Below are positions 1-11,890 of a stretch of DNA of 64,000 nucleotides, piece after piece. Source of the DNA: Gnetum montanum. Its lineage: Eukaryota; Streptophyta; Gnetopsida; Gnetales; Gnetaceae. Under the pieces are notes generated by a model. It was not told where the DNA came from, did no database searches, and saw nothing but the letters and a program-made list of their open reading frames with translations. The position numbers were made by a program, and so were the translations under genes. How positions within the stretch are numbered: position 1 is the stretch's first letter; every line of letters begins with the position of its first letter. Location: the NCBI GenBank assembly GCA_015680685.1, contig MNCI01022467.1, forward strand, positions 138,215 through 202,214. Reading direction: 5' to 3'.

Positions 1-689
1 TCACACACATTACCTGATCCACATTTCCCGCACCCGATAGCCATGGATCTTCACAAAGATCTGCATCCCACGCATCAAAATTGTATAAATACCCCAATTT
101 TCCACGAGATCGATGTTGGAAAATTTGATCAGAGAGCATCCTATACACTTTTTATGCTGAACATTCCAGGAAACATTTCATACGCTAGGCATCAGACTTG
201 GTTACGCTAAGCAAGGGTAATCTTGGTCACGCTACAAAACCTGCAACCAAAAACTTGTATTCCCCAGCATCCATTCACATCCATCGAGGCTAACATCTAT
301 ATGGTGGTAATCCATAACTACATTTGACTGGTGCACATTGTAATCATTTGTAATACACATTGTTTACATTTTTTCCAGCCAATTTTTAGTTTTCACACAA
401 TTTGCATTGTTTACTTTGTTTTCACCATCTACCGTTTACATTCGTTACGCCTGTTACACTTGTTTACATTCTTTTTTCGCCATTTGCGTTTGTTTACACA
501 TAACCCAACATATCACAATTGCGTACGTTCGGGAAAGTCCTTATTTGATCCTCATGCAGACCATTCAAGCACTTTGCCTCCGTTAATTTCTAGCTTGCCC
601 TAAGACGAAGGCAGTGTCTTACTATTTCATCGATAGATTTCTCGGCATCCGTTCATTCCAGCATCTCACCGACGATTTTGGATGGTATA
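1..689 (+). repeat. Element A 5' LTR, 3' portion
   Basis: Aligns base for base with 7756-8445, including the TATA box, the stretch after it, and an end of GGTATA here versus GGTACA in the 3' copy. The primer-binding-like site follows after a few bases. Confidence 0.9.
84..91 (+). promoter_or_regulatory. LTR TATA box (TATAAATA)
   Basis: TATAAATACCC lies at the same LTR position in the 3' copy (7839-7846), and TATAAATA also occurs in element C LTRs. It is the expected core promoter of the element; transcription would start about 30 bases downstream. Confidence 0.7.
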
Positions 690-691
690 GT

Positions 692-714
692 AAATTGACA
701 CTAGAAGGAGGGCC
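692..714 (+). promoter_or_regulatory. Primer-binding-like site, element A
   Basis: TTGACACTAGAAGGAGGG lies a few bases after the LTR end. The core CTAGAAGGAGG recurs right after the LTR ends of B (20281), C (24004), F (rc 12283) and G (55284), which makes it the likely tRNA primer site. I could not assign the tRNA. Confidence 0.75.
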
Positions 715-744
715 CTTCCGTTTGCATTCAGTTTGCCTATTCGT

Positions 745-1440
745 AGTGTCCCAAATCTGGCATACAGTTGTTAACAGCGTCCACATGCTGAACTTTGGAA
801 AAAAAATTTCCCACAACATCCATACGTTGATCACAGCTTTCACACGCTTCACTCCAGCGTACACACACTCACATCAGCCTTCAGACACTACCCCCTACTC
901 ACTGACTTCATCTAGAATCTATTCTTGGCTTGCACATGCTGCCCTTTGCTGGCACATGTTGCACATGGCATCTAGACCCTGTCCACAACTACACACGCTG
1001 CCCTCTATTGGCACACGCTGCAGACTCTGTCCAAAACCTTCTCCCTGGCGTACACACACTGTGCCTTAGCCTCAAACATTGTCCACAGCACTCTGACACT
1101 ACCCTTGACTTCTTATGCTACAGTTCATACATTGTTAGTTTTACACTTACAAAATTTTTTCACACGCTACCAGGTTCTTACGCTGGACACTTAGAAATTT
1201 TTTTTCACACGCTACCAGGATCTTACGTTGGACACTTAGAAAATTTTTTTCACACACTGCTAGGTTCTTCTGATGGACACTTAGAAATTTTTTAACAACT
1301 TAAATGTCACATGCTGTAGATTTCACATGCTGCAATTTTGCACATGTTGCACATTGGTCACACTACACACTCAGCCCTAACCATACGCTGCACACGCTGC
1401 ACACTTAGCTTGAAACACACTTAGTACTTGTTAGTTATCC
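745..1440 (+). repeat. Element A leader: CACACGCTGC-type motif field and 45-bp tandem repeats
   Basis: Untranslated leader between primer site and gag. It is packed with variants of CACACGCTGCA/CACATGCTG. Within it, about 1152-1292 holds three copies of a 45-base unit (CACACGCTACCAGG at 1161, 1206 and, diverged, 1251). The same ACGCTG core is frequent in the U3 of the 3' LTR. Open frames here have no coding look. Confidence 0.75.
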
Positions 1441-1466
1441 TATACACTACCCTGTCACACATCACC

Positions 1467-3445
1467 ATGGAGTCATCTCAGAACTCTAACGCATGCACCT
1501 TCATAATCCTCAAAAAGGAATAGTACAACTTTATCTATGTGAAGATTCAGGTAAACCTTCCCCTTGACATCATAGAATAGGAGGCAAAATGAAACTTTGA
1601 GTGCATATACATGGGAGGTCATGAATTCGTCCCCTCTATACATCCCCCTTTCTGAGCCTCGCCACTGACTCATCTCTCAGCTCCTTCTAGCAAGGAGCCA
1701 AAACACACGATGATCCACTGAGGAACCCCAAAATTGACATGATGTAGATGACTTCGAGGCACAATCTAAACCTGAGGATTCATACCATACCCTTAATCCC
1801 GATGCCTATGAGAACCCATCATTCCACCCTTTCATGGGACAGACGGCCACTCACTAAGTATCAATGACAAGCATCGGTATCCCAACAAAGATTACCCATG
1901 TCCATCTCCACCCAGTACATACTGCATGTGCAAACACATGGAGCCCCTTTCATCACTTCAGCTTCACACATCCAGGGTGTCACTTCATAGTTTATGGCTA
2001 AGCAAGGAACCATACCCCTTGTTCAACAACCCACTTACTTCAATGTGCCACACCCCGCAACCACAACTTTGAACGTTACTCCATAGCAACAAATGATAAC
2101 CCAACAATCTCCCCAACCAACTGATCTGCCTACCACCAAAGAGTGGGCAGAAGCTAAAAAAATGATGCAAGCATTAGCTGAAGAGGTAAAGCACCTCAAA
2201 ATAACAAATACTGAACAAGTTAAAGTACTGTACTTTTATCAAGATGATCCAATTATACAATTAGTGCCTCCATTAGCTTTACCCAAGGGAATCACACTCC
2301 CATAGTTAACCAAGTACAATGGGAAGGAAGACCCGAATGCTCACTTGGTAACATTCTGATCAAAGACCCTATTGCTTCAAGCTTGGCCACATGCAATCCT
2401 ATGTGTGTTCACCATTTCCCTAATGGATAGTGCCTTAGACTGGTACTGAGCCCTGCCACGCAACTCCATATCATCTCTAGAGGATCTATTACATCAGTTC
2501 GTCACCTAGTTTAAGTACAACCTCAAGCTAGAGGCCACACTAGACACTCTGATATAGGTGAAATAAGCACCACTAGAGCCTGTGCAGAAGTTCATTCAAT
2601 GATGGAGCATAGCCCTTAACGAACTTCATGAGCCCATCCCTAAAACATATTTTCTTACGATTTTGAAGGGAGTCATGAATGACTTCGTTAAGTCAAAACT
2701 GTACTACCTATGTGCTCAAACGTTGAGCTAAGCCTTCACATAGATCAAGAACATTGAACAAGCTACATGAACCAGCAATGATCCCGCATATGTGGCTTAC
2801 AAGAACCAACACATTGCCAAACAACTGACAACAATGGAAACTATAGCCACAAGCACAAAAACAACAAACACCAGTACCAAACCGCCTGCAACAACAGGGG
2901 CAACCCCAAGGCCCAACTTTTAGCGCAAGGATCGCTCTAAGTATACATCGCTACCCACGCGACCCTCTAAACTACTAGAGCAACTCCTCAAAATAAGGCA
3001 AATCCAATACAAACAAGTAGCGGAGAATGCCCACCGAAGACATGACAGGTACTGCGAACTACTAAGGAACCTCACCTTAGCAACACCAAACAAGTCCCCA
3101 GTCCCATGACACTTCAAGTTAGATAAATTCTATCACTACCACTAGATGTCTGATCACAATATCGACAACTGTCATGCCTTACAGGATGATCTTCAAACAA
3201 TGATAGAATGGGGCCAACTCAACATCAACACCTTGAGTCAACCTAGCACAAATGATGCCTCCTATGTCATAAACTCCATTAGCATAGGAAGCAAGCCCAA
3301 ACTTGTGCGGCAACCTTTTGTGATCCGTGTGCCTCTCAGCAAGGCAATGATCCCCTCCACCTCCATGAGCAAGAGGCCTCCCATTGTCATCCAGGTGCCA
3401 CCTCGAGAACTTGCAAAACCTTTCATGGTCAAAGTACCATTGTAA
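1467..3445 (+). pseudogene. gag: Decayed gag, element A
   Basis: Retrotransposon capsid/nucleocapsid gene, non-functional. The start ATG at 1467 aligns with the gag starts of C (24472) and D (43012). Recognisable segments are an N-terminal block (YNFIYVKIQ), a Pro/Gln-rich middle, the capsid core from about 2220 (FYQDDP, LTKYNG, LLLQAWPHAI, LEDLLHQFVT, APLEPVQKFI) and a zinc-knuckle-like segment near 3110-3190 (YHYH-x4-H-x4-C) followed by the ALQDDLQ helix. There are many stops and at least one frame change. By comparison with element C, stops such as TAG and TAA at about 2555-2570 replace CAA codons, and a TGA replaces an Arg codon in the FIQRW motif. The capsid core is confidently Ty3/gypsy-type from its resemblance to the other copies; assignment to a named lineage is not made. 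Confidence 0.85.
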
Positions 3446-3819
3446 TCGTCTGCTAAGATGTTAAACTGGCATGATGCACCAACCACAACTGCAAAGAAAC
3501 CTTGATGATGAAACTACCAATGACTCCTCCCAAACTACCATTTTTCATAAAGGTGCCACCACATGATGGCCCCTCACCTACCCAGAGCCCAACCATAGGC
3601 AACATCTCAATCTCTTCTCCTTCAAGAGTCAACCTTGCCAAAAACACAGGTAAGCCTACCAAATGGCAGCAAAAGAGGATGAATGAACAATGAACAACAT
3701 CCATAGCTAAAACAAAAGCCACACCAAGCAAGCAACAATCGAACGTTGGGGCCCTTGCCCCTAATCTCAAGCAAACTAGGCCCAAGCCCTCTACGCAAGA
3801 GGCCCATCCCTCAACCCAC

Positions 3820-4881
3820 ATGAAGGAAGCCAAAGCCAACACAATGACCAACAACACCGATTTCGTAGCTGCACTAGCCCAGGTAAAGCAAATGCTCAAA
3901 TAGAAGAACACAACGACGAGCTTGTACAACCTGGTCATGATTTCAGTTGCTCACCACAAAGCCTTGGCTCAAACGTTAGCATCCATTCCTATTATGGAGG
4001 ACATCCCCGCAAACGAGGAATCCATTCGTGCAACGATTTTGAAACACACACCATGAGGATTAGGTTCAAACACCTTAGCCTTTCACGATGATGTAGTTAA
4101 ATGCAACCTCGAATGAGGGGAGGTCATAATAGCTCCATTGTCAACTAGCGTACGTGTTGGAAAATGTACCATTCGCAGAGTGCACATTGATGACAGTGTG
4201 ACAACAAACATAGCTTTATACTCTGTCATTGATAAACTAGGCATGGCAGACAAGATCATGCCAATGAAAACCACGTGTTTAAAATCCATCAATGGATCAC
4301 ATGTCAGAGTTAAGGGCACAATCAACTTAGCCTTTGTGGTAGGAGAATAATTCCCCACCAACGCCGAGTTCACTATCATAGAAGAGATGCCTAGTTTCAA
4401 CATGATTCTTGGTAGACCTTTGCTAGCACAACAACGAGCCATTTCCTCACCGATACATCAAGAAATCCACCTTCCATACAAAGGTGGACAAGTCATTATA
4501 CATGGCGACAACACTCCCTTTCAAGCTGACCACAACATAGACATGTCACGGGTCTTAAAAGAAGAGCCTCTTGATGCAACACCCACAATAACAAATACAA
4601 CACCTAGAGCCAAAACGCCTAAACGAGTGGCAAGCAACACAATATTTAGAGCTAAAATGCGCGAATGAGTGGCGAAAACCATAAGCCTCCTAGCGGAGCC
4701 TAAGCCTAAAATGCTTCCAAAACCACATCCGGTTAGGAGACAACCACACGATCAAAGTGCCCCTGCGGCCAAAAATAAGCTAGATCTCCACACACTCTTC
4801 ACATTCTTTCGCGGTGCATATGTCACGTTCATTTGTATTGTACTAGCTTACACGTTCTCTCAAGGCCCGAAAAGGCCTTAA
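3820..4881 (+). pseudogene. pro: Decayed linker and retropepsin-like protease, element A
   Basis: Aspartic protease that would process Gag. From about 4138 one frame runs to 4881, broken only by TAA at 4348 and TGA at 4666, both explained by C-to-T change. Motifs: VGKCTIRRVHIDD (the active-site region, where other copies read HIDDG or HVDDG and A has HIDDS), the hydrophobic strand ILGRPLLA and the trailing block SSPIHQEIHLPYKGG. Upstream (3820-4130) is a linker whose segment ALAQTLASIP is shared with B, C and D. Downstream of the protease the frame continues about 120 codons with no reverse transcriptase motif and then enters the repeat arrays. The altered active site and the stops mean no enzyme is made. 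Confidence 0.8.
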
Positions 4882-5480
4882 ACTAAACTATGGCCTAATA
4901 TGGCCTTAAACTAGAGCATGTGGCTCAAAAAGGCCTTAAACTAGCTCATGGCCCGAAAAGGCCTTAAACTACCACCTTTTTGCATTGTTTTCTATTTACT
5001 TGTGCATTTCAGTTCATGTTTTCTACAGTTGCTATTTAAGATTGTTTTCTCTAGTTGCTTTTGTTTACAGGATCATACAGATGCACACGCATGCATCCAC
5101 ATCGACAATCCTGGCATCATGACTTAAAATTGATACCACCGATAGTCTTAGAATCATGACTTAAAATTGATACCACCAACAGTCCTGGGATCATGACTTA
5201 AAAATGATACCACACACCATCCTGGGTTATGATGATAAATTGACACCACACAACACTCATCCAAAATGATAGTAAACTAGCACTCATCTAGCATGACATT
5301 AAACTACCACATTCTTCTTCTAGAGTTGGCTAAAACTATAAACTAGCTTGCCTCTTCATAATTCATCATGACTATAAACTAGCACTGCACCATCTGCTAC
5401 GATGCTAAACTGGCAACGTCCAATGGGTTATGATGTAAAACTAACACACAACAGTCCGCTAAGACTATAAACTGGCAACA
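4864..5480 (+). repeat. Element A TTAAACT arrays (two types)
   Basis: First block: GGCCTTAAACTA at about 4874, 4902, 4932 and 4960, a spacing of 28-30 bases, each preceded by a CCCGAAAA/CTCAAAA-like word. Second block, about 5100-5480: CATGACTTAAAATTGATACCAC repeated at about 40-base spacing, then GACTATAAACTAGC and GATGCTAAACTGGC units. No coding potential. The same arrays follow the protease in B, C and D, the place where pol would normally sit. Confidence 0.85.
5043..5070 (+). promoter_or_regulatory. Splice-acceptor-like site 1, element A
   Basis: Pyrimidine-rich run ending TTTGTTTACAG followed by GATC. A matching site occurs in element C (ends 27706). Use as an acceptor is inferred. Confidence 0.4.
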
Positions 5481-5640
5481 TCTTCACTGGCCTACATATC
5501 TATTGCTGCATTAGACCGCCTGTGCTCATCAAAGCCTGTTGCATGAAACTGATGTTATTCAACACTCTGTTTGCCTGAAACTCCATTCTGCCAACTACAT
5601 CCATGTTTAAAGTGTTAAGCTAACTCATTCACTCATGGTT

Positions 5641-5669
5641 TTCTTGTCTTCTTGAAGTTTTTTTTGCAG
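5641..5669 (+). promoter_or_regulatory. Splice-acceptor-like site 2, element A
   Basis: TCTTGTCTTCTTGAAG, a T run, then GCAG and GATGA. The same block is found in B, C, D and I at the equivalent position, always followed by a GATG or GAT-like word and a conserved stretch containing GATGCATTTCATC or similar. Conservation across families argues for function; splicing is an inference. Confidence 0.5.
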
Positions 5670-5670
5670 G

Positions 5671-6410
5671 ATGACACTCAAAGGTGTTCATACATAGATG
5701 CATTTCATCACAGCGACAAGGCACCACATTGTTCCTGACGCCCACAATTGGGTTCATCAAACTATTCACAAGTACATTTCCTCAGTCCTGATACACCCCT
5801 CAGTTACATCCCATTCATCCCCAAAATTCTAGATGCGTTGTTGCTCACTGTAACTCTCTAACTAGTGGCAACACAAAACAATGCACAACACATGACACAA
5901 GCACGAGTACAAAACTAACAGCAAGCTCTTTCCACAAAAAAAAAGAGCAAAAAAGAGTAAAAAACCAAAAAAAAAAATGCATCACAAGTTCATTAGCTCT
6001 TCCCACACACTCCCCAAGTGGGAAGGAAATTGTCTTAAAGAAAACACTCGTGTCTCAAATGCTCATATTGCATCTCACCGCGTGGCTTTGGCAGTCAACA
6101 ACGAGTTCCCTTAAACATAGCACACGGGTCTCGTTTCTCCAAAGGATGCACTTCCTCACCACGTGGCTTTGGTAGTTCACAACAGGTTCCCTTAAACAAA
6201 ACACAAGGGTTCTATTTCTCCAAAGAATGCACTCCCCATGCCTTGGTTTAAATTCTGCTAGAAACTAGCTATTAACAAGGACCAACATGACTCGTTCACA
6301 TGAGAGCACCCCTCTCTACATTCCCCCTCCCAGTCACAATCCCAGGTACTTTGGAAAAATGGTGTGATGACATCCGACCAATGGCCAACGGACAGTGTTG
6401 GATGCCAAGT
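5671..6410 (+). other. Element A 3' non-coding spacer with A-rich tract
   Basis: Non-coding. It contains an A-rich purine stretch at 5935-5990, also present in C (28740-28905) and D (48618-48645) at the equivalent place, and segments alignable with C. I see no gene. Confidence 0.6.
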
Positions 6411-6485
6411 TGATTGTGGTATTTTGTACTTCTTTGTCGATGCCTCTTGGGTAGATTCCTCAAGGTGTCAACAAAGAGGGGCTAA
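6411..6485 (+). promoter_or_regulatory. Conserved pre-LTR block and polypurine tract, element A
   Basis: TTCTTTGTCGATGCCTCTTG, then the tract AACAAAGAGGGGCTAA, then the LTR. The same block and tract precede the 3' LTRs of B, C and D. The purine tract is the expected primer for plus-strand synthesis. Confidence 0.85.
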
Positions 6486-8445
6486 TGAAACACCACAAAA
6501 ATTTTAGCAACACTTCCAGACAACTTCAGAGCCTCTGAAGCAGCTTCAAATAGCCCACCATGGAGTAAGCAAGGTTCCCTTGGGGCCCACAGATCACGAA
6601 AACAAGTCTCAGTGTCAAGAATCATCAGTTTCAAGGTCAAAAGGTGTAATTTTGGCTAAGTACACTGTGCTTACGTTGCACAACGTAAGGCCAGCGTAAC
6701 CAATTTTTGTAGCCCCAGAATCGAGTCCAAATAGGCCAATTTTGGGCACCTGGACCCTCCTTGAGCATCATCAAAGTCCCCAACAACTCCCAACTTCCAA
6801 AACCATGAAATTTGAGCTCAAAAATCACCTTCTTTGGGCCATTTTTAGTTTCATACGCTGGGGTTATAGTTTCATACACTGCATATCATATGAACAACAT
6901 AACCAAGAAAAAATGGGACAAAAAAGGCATTTTTAGGTAGCATCTTCGACATCTAAGAATCCCCCAAGGATAAGCAGCATTCGTACATGTTCACTTCAAA
7001 AAATTCAATTTTTGGCTTCAAATATGTCATTTTCAGTTTCATATGCTGGGGTAACAGTTTCATATGCTGCACAGCATATGAACAGTGTAACAAAGCCAAA
7101 CAGGCCCAAAATGGTAGCCAAATAGAGTTAAAATTTGCATCCAGGACACCTTGGAGAGTAGGAAGTAGTTAGGCAACATCAAACAAGCATCAGCATACAG
7201 AAATAAGCTCAAAATAGGGCAGAAACACTTGGTTACGCTGGGGGTTACAGTTTCATACGTTGCACAGCGTAATGCCTAGCATAATCAACCAAAACAGGGC
7301 CAAAACGACATCCAAATCAGCCCAAATTTGGCACACAGAACCCTCATGACCCATGACATGAAAATCCACTCTGAAAAAGGTTCTCACATGTCAAAAATGG
7401 GTTCAAAATGCACTATTTTCAGGTCATACACTGTTAGTTACGCTATCACACTTCCAGCAACGTAAACACTTTCATACACTGGATGCTGGATGCCAGACGT
7501 TGATGCCAGAATAGGCTGCACACACATCAGAGCTAGATCCATGCATGCTAGAGGCTTTGGAAATCCAAAAATAGCACAGAACTGTAGATCCGGAGGCCAG
7601 ACACCCAGATCCACGCTTGTACATTAACATTTGTTGCATTTTTGACATTTTCAGTGTTTCAAGTTCTTACGCTGGGCATTACGCATGCCAGTGTAAGAGA
7701 TCTTGGATGCTGCACTATACATTGTAAAAATTTCTATGCATTCTGGTCAAAATGGTCACACGCTTCACCTAATCTACATTTTCCACACCCGACAGCCATG
7801 GATCTTCACATAGATCCGCATCCCACGCATCAAAATCGTATAAATACCCTAATTTTCCATGAGATCAGGGTTGGAAAATTTGATCACAAAGAATCCTGTA
7901 TACTTTGTACATTGAACATTCCAGGCAATATTTCATACGCTGGGCATCAGACTTGGTTAGGCTGAGCAAGGGCAATCTTGGTCATGCTGCAGAACCTGCA
8001 ACCAGAAACCTATATTCCCCAACATCCATTCACATCCATTGAGGCTAACATCTAACTGGTAGTAATCCGCAACTATGTTTGACTGGTGCACATTGTAATC
8101 ATTTGTAATACACATTATTTACATTTTTTCCAACCATTTTTTAGTTTTCACAGAGTTTGCATCGTTTGCTTTGTTTTCACCATTTACCGTTTACATTCGT
8201 TACGCATGTTACGCTTGTTTGCATTCTATTTTCTTTGTTTGCATTTTTTTACACATAATCCAACGCATCAAAATTTTGTACATTCATGGAAGTTCTCATT
8301 TAATCTGTGTGTGGACCATTCGAGGCACTCTACTTTTGTTAATTTCCAGCTTGCCCTTAGGCAAAGGCAGGGTCTTACTATTTCATCTGTAGATCTCTCG
8401 GCGTTCATTCATTCTAGCCTCTCGTCGATGATTTCGAATGGTACA
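6486..8445 (+). repeat. Element A 3' LTR (1960 bp)
   Basis: Begins TGAAACACCAC after the polypurine tract and ends GGTACA. U3 (6486-about 7835) carries many TTACGCTG/CATACGCTG words; TATAAATA is at 7839-7846. The last 690 bases match the partial 5' LTR. Confidence 0.9.
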
Positions 8446-8830
8446 CATGGATTACCACTTTCCCTCCTACATAGGGTAAGTGGATTTCTTGGTGTATAGG
8501 TGAGGAAACAGCCCTTAGTTGGGCCAACCACGATCTCCCTAGGATCAGGTTGAACCTAGGCATTTCCTCTACCATGATGAACACTGTACTTGTGGGGAAT
8601 TGGTCCCTTGCCACAAAGTTAATGTGGACAATTCCCTTTACTAGTACACATGCTCTATTGAATGATTTCAGGCATGAAGTTACCGTGGGCTTGATTTGAT
8701 CAACCAAACCCAGTTTTCCCACTATGGGGAATGGAATGACATTTGTAGCAGTCCCATCATCAACATGTACCCTTCAGATCTTGTATTGGCCAATCCAAAT
8801 TATGATGAACATGGGCACTATTGTCACCTA
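8446..8830 (-). pseudogene. pro: Decayed protease, element F
   Basis: Retropepsin-like domain on the minus strand. It shows VHVDDGTATNVIP around the active site (near 8740-8765), then KLGLVDQ, the second structural motif LILGRSWLA, and the trailing block SSPIHQEIHLPYVGGK. The reading frame is open for about 90 codons and is then cut at 8446 by the end of element A's LTR. Comparison with C (HIDDGAAKN) and B (HVDDGMTMN) shows that D-D-G at the active site is a feature of these families, not a mutation in one copy. Confidence 0.85.
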
Positions 8831-9639
8831 ACCCTTTTTAGGGTCATCCTTAATGGACTCATCATGAAATGTCAGTTGACCTAGCTGCAGTTCTTCAGTT
8901 GTAGAGGGAAGCATGATAGCATGGATTCCTTTCTCCTCAACCAACATGTTTTCATAAACCGGAATGGATGTTAACATGTGAACCATGGCCTCACGGTGTG
9001 CAATGGAAGTCATTATCAAGCCATACAGGCTCAAAGTTGTATTTTTCTATTTTAGAGCCTATTTAACTTGGGTGAGGGTGTTGAGAAGATCCTGCTTGCC
9101 ATCTTGTTGTTTGTTACCTCTTTCCTCCTCCATTCATCCTAGGAGAAGAATCCCTCAAGGGGGGGCGGGGGGGAGCGGGGGGCAGTTTTAGGTTGAGAAG
9201 TAAGCTTTCTTAAGTGAGAAGGTGACAATTGCATGTGTACATTGTTATCGGTTGTTGATGAAAAAGGGGCCATGGGCTTTAAGGCCAAGGGGGTAGGCTT
9301 AGGAGGACCTAAGGTAGTGTGTTCCCTAGCCATCTTGTCCGTCAAACACTCTTCCTATTTTTTCAAATGGGGAGGTTTCAATGTTATTTTCGTTGCTTGG
9401 CTTTGTATGGTAGAGGTGCTTGAGTGTTTTGGCACATTAATGATGAATGGTGTCTATGGTATTGGCATGGGTGGTGGTGCAACTTTGAGCACAAAGGGTG
9501 TAGGGGCAAATGTCTAAGGAGGGACCTTAAAGACAAATGGTTGTTATGACATTGTTCTTGTTGTTTTTGAGGTTGCTACATTATGGGGAGGCACATGCAC
9601 CCTGAATGGTTGTTATGGTGGTTCTGGATTGTTGTCAAT
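8831..9639 (-). other. Element F linker between gag and protease
   Basis: On the minus strand this is a proline- and lysine-rich linker. It includes a G-run on the plus strand at 9160-9182 (a proline-rich stretch on the coding strand). At about 8840-9000 it has the segment HMLTSIPVYENM that aligns with MLASIP in C and D. It contains stops and no known domain. Confidence 0.55.
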
Positions 9640-11890
9640 GCCAATGATGTTGATGGTATAGCCCATGTTTTTGGCATTCAAGGGATTGTTGTAAACATGC
9701 ATTGATTGATTCTTGGGGTGGATGGGATTGCTTTCATCCAAGATCACTTTTCCTTAATTAATCATTCGTTGGATGTCATCTTTCAGTGCCAGATAGTAAT
9801 CTGTATCATGGCCACAAAGTTGATGGTAGTCATAGAACCATTCTAGCCTAAAATTCTTAGGAACTGGTGGCTCATTGGGCATGGCCAAGGAGGGGTTCAT
9901 AAGAAGTTCGTAATACCATTGATGAGATTTAATTTCTTCCTCTAACATCTGCTTATGCTATATACCCCCAGCTCCTAATAATTACTTTAGTAGTTCTAAA
10001 GGTTTAATAGGCAAGGGTATATACTTAGAGCGATCCTTGCTCTCGAAGTTGGACCTAGGCTGAGTTTATGTCGCAGGTGCTGATGTTGAGGGTTGACTAG
10101 TATTGCTTGAGCTAGATGTGGTGTTAGCATGTGCTATGGCCATCTTTTTGTTGCTATTATTGGGCTTTGTCTTGTTGGCCATAGCATCCTCCATGGTTGT
10201 TGTGACCTTGCCCTTCTCTTTGTCCTTTTTGAGATGTGCATTTTTGTATGTAACATAGGTCAGGTCTTTGCTAGCTTCGGCTATGTTCTGGATGCTCCTA
10301 GTCTAAGCAAAGGCTTGGCTAAGAGAGCGTGGAGCTAGGTAATAGAGCTTAGACTTAATAAAGTCATTTAATGCTTCCTTGAAGATGGCTAATAAGTGGG
10401 CCTTAGTGATAGGCTCTTGTATCTCATTCAGGGTCATGCCCCACTATTGTATGAATCTCTGCATAGATTCCAATGGATCATGCTTGACACCCATGAGCTA
10501 ATCCAATGTGACCTTCAATTTTAGGTTGTATTTGAAGCATGTCACCAATTGGCTTAATAAATCTTCTAGGGTGGAAATGGAGGCACATGGGAGCACATGG
10601 TATCAATCTAGAGCTTTTCCTATCAAGGACATGGTAAAGACACAGATGATGGTGTGTGGCCATTGCTTCAATAGTAGAGATTCAGATCTAAACATTACCA
10701 AATATATGTTGGGATCACCCTCCCCATTATATTTTGTAAATTCGGGAAGTGAAACCCTAAGGAGTAACATAAGCATGGGGATGGCTAAGCTGATGGGGTT
10801 AACATGGTAAAAGTCCATGACCTATACGGTGTTAGAACTGGTGGCTTTAAGTTGTTTGATTTCTTCAGTTATGGTCTAGATGAGTTGGAAAGCTTGATCT
10901 AGACTCGGAGATGTTGCAAGTAGTTGTAGGACTACCTAAGTAGCCATCGTACGTGACGCTATTGGGGTGGCAGACTATTCCATGGGGGCACCTTTAGAGC
11001 TACTCCAACAAGTGGTGTTGCTTGGGCAGTCCACCACCAAGAGGGTGATGCTATTGGGGCAACGACAGTTGGTGGTGCCATGGGATTGGTAGGTTGCTTG
11101 ATTGGCAAGGTGGCCCACATCCCTATGTTTGGTTGTACTATGTGTAGAAGCTGGTGTGCTTGGGATTTCACATAGTATGACATTAGTGAAGGTTGCGCAG
11201 TAGGGAAAGAAGTGGTTGATGCCCACCATGCAGTTGATACTGGATTAGCTACTGGTGGTGGGACAAGTGTAGATGACAGACCAGGGGTGAAGCTCACATG
11301 TGATTGTGACATGGGAAGAGTGTGGACGTATGGTAGCATAGCCGTGACTGACGTTGGGTATGATGTTGGGAAAAATTGAGAAGGAAGGATGATTGGGAAA
11401 GAAGTTAAAGGGCCCACTTGCTGGTACGTTGAATGTACGAGATGGCTGCCCATGGCTGACCAAGGTGTAGGTTGTGGAGGGGTCATGGTAACCATGAAAG
11501 GGGTAGAAGCAAAGAGCGGGTTCGACCAAAAGATAGCGGTGGGAGGGATAACTATAGAATTGGTCTAACCACCACCTTTAAAGTGGGAGTCCAAGTCTTC
11601 CTGTCCATCTTGGAATGCTTCATCGTAATGAGATGTTGTGTCTCGTTCCATGGACCTACTAACTTACATCAATTGGTCTAAGATCCATTGATATGCTTCA
11701 GTCAATGGGATGGTGATGTTAGGGGTAGGGATGAACTCCCTCCCATTCAAGTGGAGGAACTTGAAGTTATGTTTGTCCTCAAGTTCCTGATGGTCCAAGG
11801 GTAGATTCGCCTAGACTTTTGCATAGAGGAAATCATATCACTCTACATCTTGCACCAAGCACTCAGGTAATAGATGCCACAATCTAAGGG
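9640..11890 (-). pseudogene. gag: Decayed gag, element F
   Basis: Minus-strand gag. The N-terminal block is at about 11890-11700 (YDFLYAKV, LNGREFIPTP). It is followed by a proline-rich, glutamine-poor domain at 11495-10959 that is open for 178 codons. The capsid core is at 10818-10300 (LPEFTKYNGEGDP, LLLKQWPHTI, LIGKALD). The knuckle-like segment is at about 9850-9754 (YDYH-x4-H-x4-Y, then LALKDDIQRMI), then MHVYNNPLNA near 9700. Both outer Cys positions of the knuckle are Tyr. The codon just before YDF is a stop (TGA, plus-strand 11838-11840), at the same place as stops in A, C and D. Confidence 0.82.

Larger units (their letters stand above)
1..8445 (+). mobile_element. Element A: non-autonomous gag-protease LTR retrotransposon (5' LTR cut by window)
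   Basis: Positions 1-689 match 7756-8445 collinearly (689 versus 690 bases), so they are the two LTRs of one element whose 5' LTR begins outside the window. Between them lie, in order, a primer-binding-like site, a motif-rich leader, decayed gag, decayed protease, TTAAACT-type arrays, two splice-acceptor-like sites, an A-rich stretch and a purine tract directly before the 3' LTR. No reverse transcriptase, RNase H or integrase is seen in the 5.8 kb internal part. The element ends exactly where minus-strand protease of element F begins, so A most likely inserted into F. The 3' target duplication would start at 8446 (CATGG); its partner lies outside the window. Confidence 0.9.

Noticed and set aside
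614-1069. 151-codon open frame on the plus strand
   Set aside because: It spans the LTR end, the primer-like site and the leader of element A. Its His/Thr-rich content comes from the CACACGCTGC words.
3453-3938. 161-codon minus-strand open frame
   Set aside because: It is the complement of the proline/lysine-rich gag linker of element A, and the plus strand has the family motifs.
4864-5480. TTAAACT units as a centromeric or telomeric satellite
   Set aside because: The units are too diverged and too few, and they sit at a fixed place within elements rather than in long uniform arrays.
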